A stretch of 64,000 nucleotides of DNA, from the NCBI GenBank assembly GCA_038496445.1, contig JALMLS010000332.1, positions 186,001 to 250,000 of the forward strand, read 5' to 3'. Positions 48,346 to 58,843 of the stretch are shown one piece after another; positions within the stretch are counted from its first letter, which is position 1; each line of letters opens with the position of its first letter. The notes beneath the pieces were generated by a model, which had not been told where the DNA came from, made no database searches, and saw only the letters and a list, made by a program, of their open reading frames with translations. The translations under genes were made by a program, and so were the position numbers. The stretch comes from Trichosphaerium sp. ATCC 40318. Lineage: Eukaryota > Discosea > Flabellinia > Trichosidae.

Positions 48346-50580
48346 TTAGCGTAATGGCTTGCTAATAATTGGTTTCGGTATTGAAAAAAAAAACTCTGAC
48401 AAAACAATACCTTGCTGTGAGATACAAGACCCAAGAGGCTCCACATGAGGCGGTGAGCGTAAAGGTATTGAAGGTACATAATGCTTGATAGTCGCTATTA
48501 TACTTTCCACGTCACCTCTCCACCAGTACGGTATCAGAACTAGCTCGACACCTTTTTTAAAAATCATATTAGTGATTTTGTTGGTCTATTTTTTCTTTTC
48601 GAACGGACCTGACTCCTTGCATTGTATAATCTTTTCATTATCTCTAGCATGCTGTACATTAACAGGAAATCTTCCAAACAGATTATCATGATAATGTTGT
48701 TCACCTATTTAAGCAACGGTGTCAATAAGCAAAAGGTAAAAAAAAGGTGTCTTACCTTCATATTCAATAGCGATATTAAAATCTGGAAGATAAATATCAA
48801 CTGTCATCCAAATATCAGTAGATCCTTTCAATCCAATAAAATGTTCTTCTACTATATGTGCAGAGGGGAATATATCCTTAATACAATGAACCAATCGCCT
48901 AGAAGAACGTTTAAGTACTGAGAAAGCGCAATATGTGCTAAGAAAAAAAGGGTCCCAAAATCTGAGAGAGCACGCACAGTTGCTTTGTTCGTTTCCCCAT
49001 CCATGGAAATTTCAACCAATGCCACTCATAGTTATTTGATAAAAGGTTAAGAGCTTGAGGGTAGTGCTTTAAGAATCCATTGCCTCCCAGTTTGCTTATT
49101 TGTGATTTTGAAATCCGATACCTTATATGCCTATCAGAAAAAAAAAGTATCAAGCAGTCATGTACCAAGAATCCAAAGTTGTTAGTCCTAGCTCTCGTCC
49201 AACCATTTCAAGGAATCCTCTTTGGTTTCTTGAATCTTCCCAGTATTCAGTAGATCTCATAGGTGCTCGAGAATCGTCCTTAAATAATGTAGAGATCAAG
49301 CGTTCCACAGAGTGATACCTTTCATCAAATTACATTACTTGGTTAAATATGCTTTCCTACGTACTTTGTCATTAGCGCTTTTCCGCCATGCGCTACGATT
49401 TGTTCTAAGTGATTGGAATTCCAATCAGATACAATTTTTATATCTAACTGACAAGCTATTGAGTTGACTATATCTCTATGTCTTTGTTCTGCTTCTCTTT
49501 TCTCTGATTCCCTAAAATAAACTTTAGAGATGTTAGTCGTCCAATGACGTACATGAGTTCCCATCCTCTCCATAGCTTAAAAGGGTAAACTGCTTGTAAT
49601 GTCGTCAATAGAGAGCCATTATATCTTGTAGGCAAGATGAGGTAACAGCTAGCATTCATGTGTACTTACCTTGATAAAATCTGAGAACCTCCAAAACTGA
49701 TAACTTTATCACGTGTTGTGCTATGCCAGTCATCAAGTATACGTATTCCCAAGCTCCTTGCTATATCATTAAGTTTATTAACTTGATATTTTGGATCGCT
49801 GGCAAGCTCCATTTTGGCCATACTTGACAACAAGGGTAAGAAGAAGGAGTTTCCACTACAATACTTAATTAAGAAGTATGCGCACTTAAACTTCCAAGAT
49901 TGCCACCTGTGACTCGGGAAATGTGCATTTAGCATACGCATAATACTCCCTCCATGCCTATTAATATCATGCTGTTAGTACAAATAAAAAATAGCATGTT
50001 GTAATTACTTGGTGAGGAGTTGAGAATAGCCAAGATTTTGTAAATCTGTTTCTGTTAGAGAATGAAAGTCATCCATGATTTTGAACTTGAGGTGCTCGGC
50101 AATAGCATTATACTTCTCTGGAGTGCTTTTAGATATGCCTGGAACATATTCATCGCTATTAGACTTGCGACGTTTAACCCTGGCAGAAGTTTAGATGAGA
50201 ATTGTGACTTTTGATGTCATGGCTTACTTGAAGTGCCTTGTATCCCATTGAAATGCTGGAAATATGCGTTGAAGCGCAGCAGCAGTAGATCCACCGTATC
50301 TGATGAGATTGTTGGCGATTGTAAGTGTCAAAAAAATACGCACTTGTGTATTACGATGCTACCACCTCCAGCACGGCTAATATCATTCTTTCTGACTTTG
50401 TACCATGCGTCAAATGTTTTAACGTTTAGTTTAGGCGCAATTACAGAGTCAAAAAACTCTTTTTGATTGCTAACGCTGTTCCAGTGGCCTTTTTGCGTGT
50501 TGGCTAATATTACGAGTGTTAGCTGTTACTTTTATGGTATTTACTGCCTCAAACGCACCTACGGCTACACGTAATGCCAT
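48346..50580 (-). CDS. Trp/Gly-repeat protein with C-terminal REase-like nuclease domain (copy B)
   Basis: Paralogue of copy A on the opposite strand. Probable ATG at 50580, with the first join uncertain. Repeats carry FDAWYKV, ILDDWHS, KIVSDWN and LDSWYMT helices, each followed by a GG turn (RAGGGS, SFGGSQIL, AHGGKALM, KLGGNGFL) and a YP...W..WKF closing segment; W-x-x-x-NQ(K/R) links occur between units. The C-terminal domain: VDIYLPDFNIAIEYEGEQHY (split by an intron within EGEQ), then ARDNEKIIQCKE and GVELVLIPYWWRG. Candidate catalytic acids and Gln match copy A. It ends SKPLR and TAA. It is divergent from copy C across 123 bp, so B and C probably arose by an inverted duplication. Confidence 0.72.
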
Positions 50581-50703
50581 TGGTACATTCCGTTGGTATT
50601 TTTATGCGACTTACATAATAATTAAGTCCAGTTTCCGTTACACTTTCGTTTTACGCCTAATCGCAACAAGTGGGGAGCCCAGGTTGTATTGTGGCTATAT
50701 TAT

Positions 50704-52539
50704 ATGGCAACAGTACGTAGAACGATTAGAAAATCACAATTGGCCTCAAGAAAAGTACATGCGTCGTTAGAATACAAAAAACGTGTCGTTGACGCCAAAA
50801 TTGCTCCAAACATACCAGTATTTACACGTTGCGATTGGTTAGATGTCACACGCGAACAATTCGCCTCTGTTGGAGGTAGAAAGCTGTTGCGGTACAAATA
50901 ATATCGGTTTTATGTCACAATAATACTAAAAGTGTAACAGGGGCTCTAAATCTCTCATGAGACTGTTAAAAACGATATATCCGAGCGAGGAATGGCTACC
51001 TTGGAAGTTTACGTACGTTTGTGAGTAATCAAATGTGGCCCAACTGACACTTTACTAAAAACAGTTCTCGTCCCAACTTTTTGGACGATATAAAGCATCA
51101 AAGAGTTCTAGTCGATCACATCGGAATGTCATTAGAAATAAATGATCTGAGTGGTTGGTACGACATCTCTTGGAAGGATGTATACGCACATGGGGGTACA
51201 CGTGTCTTACAAAGGTAAATAAACAAGAAATTTGTTGGGTTCTTTTTTTTTTTGAGCTCTTTCAAAAAATGTTGACGTCATTGTTCGGTAGGTACAACAA
51301 TTCTTTGCATACCATGCTACAGACGTTGTATCCGTGGTTTGACTGGATTCCTTGGCAATTTCAGTACGTGTTTAATTGTCTTGTGATACAACTTTAAATT
51401 GAGATGAATACTAATTAATTCCCGTCAGGAAAGCTCCATTGAACTGCTGGAAGAATGTTCAAAACCAGAGGAATAAATTTGAAGAGATTGCGAGTTTATT
51501 AGATGTTAAGTGTCTTAGTGATTGCTATAATATTACAGCAGTGCTTATAACAAATAATGGAGGAGGAGGGATTATGGAATGGTACGTCAAAAAAAAAACT
51601 ATGTGCAAGTTTTCTTGTTTGCTTCCTTTAGATTTTTCCCTCTATTTTTCATCAAGATGAAGTGCAATGTTAATGTTAATTATTAAGGCACAACAGTAAC
51701 ATGTTATCATGTCTGCAAACTATATATCCTCAATACCCATGGGACCCTGAAAAATTACCGTAAGGAACTTCTATTTCTTTTTTTCCCTTTTGAAAAAAAA
51801 GTAGTTGTTTCTAATCTCTATCGCTTTTAGTCGTATGCCTATGAAATTTTGGGATAATGTAGATAATATCAGGGATAAATTAAACTACAGAGCGAAATTA
51901 CTAAATATTAAAACACAAGAGTGTTGGAAGGCCGTAACTATCAAGTAATCTCTTTTCTTTTTAAAATACATTGTTTTGTGATTTCTTTTGTTCGTAAGCT
52001 TGCATCTAGTTAATCACGCTTTTTAGAGATTTTGGAGATAGTTGTAAAAGTTTATTGTACAAGCACGTGGAGATTATTTCAAATGCGAAACTAAGCTATT
52101 TTTAGATTCAACAACTCAATGTCTAATATCCTCCTTGCTGCTTACGGTATGGACACCAGCATGAGAGCGAATGGGTTTTGGAAGGAAGAAAGTAATCAAA
52201 TAGAGTTTTTGCGTAGTGCAGCAAACTTGCTTTCGATTGAAACCGCTGAGGAATGGTAGGTTTTAAATGGCCTTTTTTATTTGTTGTATTTCTTTTTCAC
52301 ATTTTTTGTGGTGTAGGTACCACGTTTCTGGCTCTCAACTGTTGGCGTTAAACGGAGGAGGTATTCTAAAATATTACCCACATGTTCTTCGGGTATGGGA
52401 TCCTTCTATAGTGTGGGACTGGAAGCGTTTCACTCATGGTATTAAAAAAGCACAACAAAGAACGCTAACAACGCAAATTAATGACTTGTTTACAACACTT
52501 CAATGCGTACCACTACGGCTAGAAGGTTTACTGAAGTAA
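50704..52539 (+). CDS. Trp/Gly-repeat protein lacking the nuclease domain (copy C)
   Basis: ATG at 50704 gives a basic leader (ATVRRTIRKSQLASRK). About five repeats follow: CDWLDVTREQFASVGG, LSGWYDISWKDVYAHGG, LSDCYNITAVLITNNGG, an incomplete unit with QECWKAV, and EEWYHVSGSQLLALNGG. Each ends in a YP...W segment (IYPSEEWLPWKF, LYPWFDWIPWQF), and several are joined by W-x-x-x-NQR. After the last repeat the protein ends at VPLRLEGLLK and TAA, with no EYxGEQHY or PYWW segment. No convincing nuclease exon is found downstream to 53431. At least six introns. It may bind the same target as A and B without cutting. Confidence 0.7.
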
Positions 52540-53431
52540 CCGCATTAATGTCGCATACATACGCGAAAAAATCAGCTGTGACACATTGTTGACTTGAACC
52601 ACGAGTTGTACGTTTTGACTAGCAAGGTACAAACGATTTTTTTAAATGTAACGAATCCAGATTTTTTTGCTTTTTGTTTGATTTTGGTTTAGATCGCGTT
52701 CTGGTGGCCTTGTTTTCTTCACTGAAGAAATTTATGGCTTTAGAGTTTGTAACGAAGTGTATATACCGAGCGCGGCGGTTCGTAGTATTGACTATACACG
52801 AGGTTTCAATGCCGGAGAAAGAATTGTGCCGCAACTCAATGGTTTGTGAAATGGCATCAACGCACGTTTTCTCCGTTAATAGTTACGCTTACAGATGCTA
52901 GACTCAATAAAACCCAAGCGCATACCTCCGGTGAAGCCGTTATTTCACTCCGCAAAGAAACTAAAAATGCGCTAGTTGCGGTAAAGTAATTGTTAACATC
53001 AACATGTTGAGTCACTTTAAACAACACAACTTGTTTTAAAGAGTTTTGCGCGTAGTATTATGACACACTGCATATACATCAAGAAAGCACGATGTATAGA
53101 TCTCTTGGTGTCAGTGAGACTGAGCAGTATAGCCATTTGTATACTGCAGTTCGTTCAACCAGGCAAAAATACAAAAAAAAACTACTGTTAGCAAATAAAT
53201 AGATCTGAACTGAAAATTCACTTGTTTTCCCATCATCCCTTCTGAAATTCTTGTTTGCTACAAGTTTGTTGTTTTAGTAATATGTGACTACAATGTAAAT
53301 TATATCACGTGCGTGAAAGGTTATGATAACAACGTGTAGGGACGTTTTGTTTAAGTCTTATACTTGCTTAAAACAAAAATAAAAGAGAAAAAAGAAACTT
53401 CGCCTTGCGCGCAAGCCCCGGCACAGATGCT
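52540..53431. other. Intergenic region with possible exon remnant
   Basis: About 890 bp between copy C and the second kinase. Apart from the fragment at 52693-52849 and a TATCACGTGCGTG element near 53307, nothing supportable is seen. Confidence 0.45.
52693..52849 (+). pseudogene. Orphan exon-like fragment
   Basis: Preceded by a good 3' splice site (TTTGGTTTAG), the frame reads GGLVFFTEEIYGFRVCNEV, then YIPSAAVRSIDYTRGFNAG and a stop after PQLNGL. The residue mix looks coding, but no upstream exon with a matching phase and a start codon was found. It may be a decayed gene or the last exon of an undetected one. Confidence 0.25.
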
Positions 53432-55245
53432 ATGTTAACAAAGAGTAGTAGCAAGAGTTCCTCGCTACTGACATTGCCTACGTTTGAAATGCTGAAGAGC
53501 AAACAGAGCAAGGCGGAAGTCAAAAAAAAGAAATTTAAAATGCCTTATAAGAAGGGACGATGCCTTGGGAAGGGTAAAACAGCAATTGTATTCGCCGGAA
53601 AACACCGCAAAACTAAAGAAAGGGTGGCGCTTAAATATTTCATATTTAATGATTTTAATGATAAACATCCTGGATATGTGGAGAGAGAATTAGGGATACA
53701 GAAAAAATTTGATCACCCAAATATACTGAAAGTATATGATATTATAGATTATAAAGGTTAGTGCATTTTTATGTATTATTGGATAAGAAAAAAATATGAT
53801 ATTACGGAAACGACGTAAAAAAGTAATAGTGGCGAAAGCTCTTTTTTTTTTTTTTGTTTTGATTTTTTTTTTTTCTTTCTTTCCTTACCTTCGCAAGTAC
53901 TTTATTAACTCAATACCAGAAATCGGTTTTTTTCAATTATCACGTAAACTACACACGTGATTTCGCATGAGTTTTTTTTTTTTTTTTCAAAACCTCCAAA
54001 GGTCACGTTTTCCCTCGTACTTTTTTTACTCCTTTTTTTTGGTGAAATAGAGTGACATCGACGTGGTATAAATCACGTGATGAAGCGTAACAACACGTTA
54101 CTTTTAAAACTCCGCAAAAAATTTCAGACCTATTTTAATACTTACTGCTGTTTGTTTCAGGAAACCCACTCTTGGTTATGGAGCGTGCAGAAGGGAATTT
54201 ACTTGATTTTATGCAGAATAGAGCATACATGTATTTTGACAACATGGTTCGAAGCATTATTCGACAAGTCCTCTCAGCACTTGTTCATATACATCAACTT
54301 GGGTTTGTCCATAGAGATATTAAACCAGGTAAGGTTTTAAACCATTTATAGTGTTCCTTGACACGCGACAAACTAAAAATGTTTTCTGAAAAAACTAACA
54401 AAAGTCCGATTTTAGGAAACATTCTGGTAGGCGCCAAGGGTGTCATTAAAGTTGCAGACTTTGGTTTTACGAGATCTATTAGATACACTCTTGCAGGATC
54501 AAAAGCCGTTAGTGGAACTCCAGATGTAAGTACAGCGCTCTAAATCGAACAAAAAACCCAATCGAGTATTCTTCTTTTTTTTTTGGTGAATGTTTTCGTA
54601 CTTTCCAAAAATTGAATATCCTTCTCACTTTATTTTTTGCTTTAGTTTATGCCACCTGAATGCTATGTTGGCGATAGGGTATACAACGAGAAATTTGATA
54701 TTTGGTCTACAGGAGTAACGTAAGAATTAAACAAATCAGATTTTTCTTTTTTTTTTTTGTAATTTCTGCCACGTGATTTATTTTTGTGACCGCTTTTTTG
54801 TTGTTTTGACAATTGGTGGGGCCATGGCGAACAAATTACCTAAAATACAGCTTTTGTACTGTTTATTGCAAGTTGCATCTTTCACGTGTTTTTTTTTTCT
54901 TTGACTTTTTTTATTGTTCTTCTTTGGTCGGCTTTGATTTGACTTCTTTATTAAAGATTGTGTTATCTACTTCTCCGACGACGTCCAGTTGATCTTAAAC
55001 CAAAAAACAAAGAAGGAAGAGAGGAAATTATGCGTCGTTTAATCAAGATTGGTAAAGTAGACACGCTTCACTATGAAAAAGAATTAGGAGAAAATAGACG
55101 ATTTGTGTCTGCTCTATTGACTGTTGATTATACAAAAAGACCAAGCGCTTCGGAGTGTTTGAAAATGCCTTGGTTTAGTGATTTTGATGAAAAGCAAAAT
55201 AATGATTATAGTAAGCGGCTAGCAGCTCTCAGTACAATAATGTAA
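53432..55245 (+). CDS. Eukaryotic protein kinase (Ser/Thr type)
   Basis: ATG at 53432 begins a Ser/Lys-rich leader (MLTKSSSKSSS). Kinase core: YKKGRCLGKGKTAIVFAG (glycine loop), RVALKYF (Lys), YVERELGIQKKFDHPNIL (helix C Glu), LLVMERAEGNLLDF (hinge), HRDIKP with NIL after an intron, VADFGF, MPPECYVG, FDIWSTGVT, TVDYTKRPSA. Catalytic residues are complete. The introns after the N-lobe and in the C-lobe are unusually long (several hundred bp, 53760-54160 and 54722-54957) and rich in T-runs and CACGTG elements. Paralogue of the kinase at 11644-13021. Substrate unknown. Confidence 0.85.
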
Positions 55246-56414
55246 ATAGGAAAAAAGGACTACTGAGAAAAATAAAAAAAACCAAATTTATGTACTTCCT
55301 GTCTTTCGTTTTGAGCGATATTTTGAGACGTTCCTGTTAGTGGATTATAGCGTATTTCACATTGAAAGTGCATGTAACAAGGGGTTCCGGACTTGACGAA
55401 CATGACGACAAAATACGAGCTATTTACAGCAAATATCTTTCACCTTGCTGTATCCTTATCAAGCAATCAGCCTCCTTGAGATATCAGGCTGTAAATGGCA
55501 CAACACAAACTTTGCTGTTTAATTGCCAATGTACAACAACTCAAAAGGATGCGGATAAACTTACAAGCGGTAAGAACGAAAAAATCACGGACTAAATAAA
55601 GTGTGCACTTGTTTTTTTTTTATTTATTGAATATTCACAGACTATAATTCTTGCTTGTGATGATTCTATCCTCGTAGTCAACCCTATATCATTGTCTATA
55701 GCTATCATGCACTTCATTATTTTCGTGAAGCATTATCCAGCGAGATTACCAATGTATGTGCTAGTATAATGAGATACGAGACAGTAGACTAATTGTTTTC
55801 TAACCTCGGTTCTGTATTTTCAGGAATCTTTATTTTTATCTTTCTACCGAATAACGCATTTTACATTTGCTTTACTTAACCAATAAAGGGTTTCACTGGT
55901 ATGCTTAAGCTCTTTCTAGGACAATCAGCAACAGCAGACACGTTGAAAATTGTTAACACAGAAAAGAAATTTAAAACTATCCAAACTAAGCTCGGACGTT
56001 ATGGATTCTGAAGACGTTACGTCCTGCATGGATAATAAGGCTATCACATTCAAACGTGTGTCAGTTGCAATTAATGGTTTGTGTATGCTTCCTGTGAACT
56101 CCAGTAGTGGTGTATACTACAAACGTACCAGCATGCTCTTGTAATGTAAGAAAAGAATCAGGCAACATTGAATTGTGAAACGTTACAGAACACGTGCAAG
56201 AGACGTAGCTTGTTTGTGTGGCAATAGTGTCTTTTAAACCACCACAGAATAGTAACGTATGCTATTGCACGTTAAAACAACAACAACGCAAAAATAGCAG
56301 ATGAGAGAAGTCAAACGACTTCTCCTATTACGTTAACGCCCTTACAAAAAGTCATTAGTTTTCTTCAGTCCTTTAAATCACAATTTAGCAATCCCAAACT
56401 GTGTTCCGCGGAGT
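55246..56414. other. Intergenic region
   Basis: About 1.17 kb. Short open stretches (for example 55362-55595) have no motif or splice continuation. No RNA gene recognised. Confidence 0.45.
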
Positions 56415-57992
56415 ATGGAACATGAACTTAGCAATACAAGTATACAACAAACGAAATACAGTCCCGATGGTTACTTATTAGACCTCCTTGCGCTACCAGT
56501 CGAGATTATAGTACAAATTCTTAAATACGGGAGGTTTAGGCACCGTTCAGCCCAAACATGCCATTTCATGCTCGAGATAGTTCAAAACCACGTCGGCTAT
56601 GATAAAATTGAAATCTCAAGCGAAAACGAGTTGAAAAAGCTCTCTGGTAGCGCTTTGCTTCAGAATACTCCTATTTATTTAGATGTTCTTAGAAAAACGC
56701 TTACTGATAGTCACTTGAGCCTTCTTGCAGGTGTACACACTATCTACTTGAATAAATTCAAATTGATAACAGATGATGGCATCAAAGCTTTGGCTGGTGT
56801 ACACACAATTATCTTAGATGAAACAAATGTTACTGATGAAGGTCTGAAAGCGCTATCAGGTGTACATACTATTGGTTTGTTATTCTGCAAGTTAATTACA
56901 GATGAAGGTATAAAGGCATTGTCAGGTGTACATGAAATAGATCTAGAAGAGACATCTGTGACTGATGAAGGTTTAAAGTCACTAGCAGGAGTACATGCTA
57001 TCAACTTGGATTATTGTTCATCAATAACCGATGAAGGTGTCACTGAACTGGCAGGTGTACACACAATAAGTTTAAAAGAAACCAATATAACATATAAAGG
57101 TTTTAAGGCTTTAGCAGGAGTTCACTCTATCTCCTTGGAGAATTCATTGATAACTGATGAAGGCATCAAGGCTTTATATGGTGTACACACAATCGCTTTA
57201 GAAGGAACTAAAGTGACTGATGATAGTTTAAAGTTATTGGCAGACAGCGTACATGTTATTTGCTTGAACAGTTGTGACTTGATAACAAATGAGGGTATCA
57301 AGTTATTGGCTGGTGTTCATACGGTTAATTTGAGCAATACCGCGGTAACTGATGAGGGTATCAAGGCGTTGGCTGGAGTACATACAATAGCTTTAAAATA
57401 TACTAAGGTAACTGATGAGGGAATCAAGGCGCTTTCGGGGGTTCACACAATTGACCTGGCATTTTGTGAAACAATTACAGATGAGGGTATCAAGTCATTG
57501 GCGGGTGCATATTGTGTTGATATAGCTTGTACAAATGTAACAGATGAAGGTGTAAAGGCATTGGCTGGTGTTTATCACATTGATTTATCAAGTACAAATG
57601 TCACTGATGAAGGCTTGAAGGCATTGGCTGGAGTACACACTATTTATTTAGAAAGGTGTATGTCAATAACAAGTGATGGTATTGCAGCATTGGTGGGTGT
57701 ACATGAGATAGATTTATCAAATACAAATGTAACAGATGAAGGTTTAAAGGCATTGGTAGGAGTAAACAACATCCATTTACGCTTTTGTAAATCAATAACA
57801 GATGAGGGTATCAAGTCATTGGCGGGTGCATATCGTGTTGATATAGCTTGTACAAATGTAACAGATGAAGGTTTAAAGGCATTGGTAGGAGTAAAACACA
57901 TCCATTTAGAATATTGTATCCACAAAAAAACTGAGATTGCACTACCGCAACTCTTTAATGCTGTAAAGTCACTATCTGGTGTACTTGTTTAG
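56415..57992 (+). CDS. F-box/LRR protein, 525 aa, intronless
   Basis: Single exon. F-box at about residues 22-55 (LLALPVEIIVQILKYG), linker, then about nineteen 21-22-residue LRR units, mostly GVHTI-x-L and VTDEGLKALA, many alternating between a Thr-type and a longer Cys-type unit (CxxITDEGIKAL). Two blocks (around 57481-57560 and 57799-57878) are nearly identical DNA including the odd unit AYxVDIACTNVTDEG, evidence of a recent multi-unit duplication. Largest of the three F-box/LRR paralogues here. Presumed SCF adaptor. Confidence 0.88.
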   Translation: MEHELSNTSIQQTKYSPDGYLLDLLALPVEIIVQILKYGRFRHRSAQTCHFMLEIVQNHVGYDKIEISSENELKKLSGSALLQNTPIYLDVLRKTLTDSHLSLLAGVHTIYLNKFKLITDDGIKALAGVHTIILDETNVTDEGLKALSGVHTIGLLFCKLITDEGIKALSGVHEIDLEETSVTDEGLKSLAGVHAINLDYCSSITDEGVTELAGVHTISLKETNITYKGFKALAGVHSISLENSLITDEGIKALYGVHTIALEGTKVTDDSLKLLADSVHVICLNSCDLITNEGIKLLAGVHTVNLSNTAVTDEGIKALAGVHTIALKYTKVTDEGIKALSGVHTIDLAFCETITDEGIKSLAGAYCVDIACTNVTDEGVKALAGVYHIDLSSTNVTDEGLKALAGVHTIYLERCMSITSDGIAALVGVHEIDLSNTNVTDEGLKALVGVNNIHLRFCKSITDEGIKSLAGAYRVDIACTNVTDEGLKALVGVKHIHLEYCIHKKTEIALPQLFNAVKSLSGVLV

Positions 57993-58843
57993 CTTTGATG
58001 TATTTTACAACTTAAAATACTTTTGCAATGCCTACTGCCGTTGCTCCAGCTTGGTGGACTTTTGAAACTAATGTAATAAACTACTTATCAGAAAAACAAT
58101 TTTTATAAAAGTCTCTTTGATATCTCTTAACCAATAAAGCCATTTGAGAAAGACTATAAAAGCCATCACTTAATGGCGAGCTCGGTTGTAGAGTTTCCAA
58201 CACCATTTAATAAGAATGCCCAGAACCACAAGGTTCCTTTCAGTAAGCACAATGGCGTTGTGTAGAGTGAGAGCTATAAGAAAAAGTATAGCCAAGGGAG
58301 TGTTTAGTGATGTGTATAACATCGGCCGCAGGCGACCGAAAAAAGAATGTATGAGATTCAGTCTTGTGTCGCATCATATGCACAAGGAAGAAATCTCAAA
58401 ATAGATTTGAGTAGGTAGTCCCTAACCAGAGGAGCACATTTGAGTTTAGGATGCTTAAAAATGTGAGGGAAAGTTTTGTATGGGTAGAAGCATACGCGAA
58501 ATTGTAGGAGTTGTGTCCACTTTACGGACAAAATTAAAATGGTAGAGGTCAGAAAAGGTGCGTGGTAACTTAATTTTGTGCTCACCAAAAAGACAGGTCA
58601 ATTCTGAGAGTGTTTTACCTCTGAAACGTTTGTTAATTTTGATCCATGCTTTTTTGCATATGGTGAAATGATAGGAGGCTGCTAGTCCCTACCAAGAATG
58701 ACTAAATAACTCTTATTTAATTAAGATGTTTGTTTGATTGCTTCACTTGACATCTTAGCTGGTTTATTCCTCCATACTGGGTACAGTTTATAGTAACTGA
58801 AAAGGAAACTAGTCACAAACACAAAAAAAAATGCCTTGAATGT
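57993..58843. other. Intergenic region
   Basis: About 850 bp between the F-box/LRR stop and the convergent 3' end of the FTHFS gene. A 62-codon stretch at 58216-58404 has no recognisable feature. Nothing else seen. Confidence 0.45.

Noticed and set aside
56744-57925. Minus-strand open frames under the 525-aa F-box/LRR gene
   Set aside because: Same cause: mirror frames of the LRR repeat.
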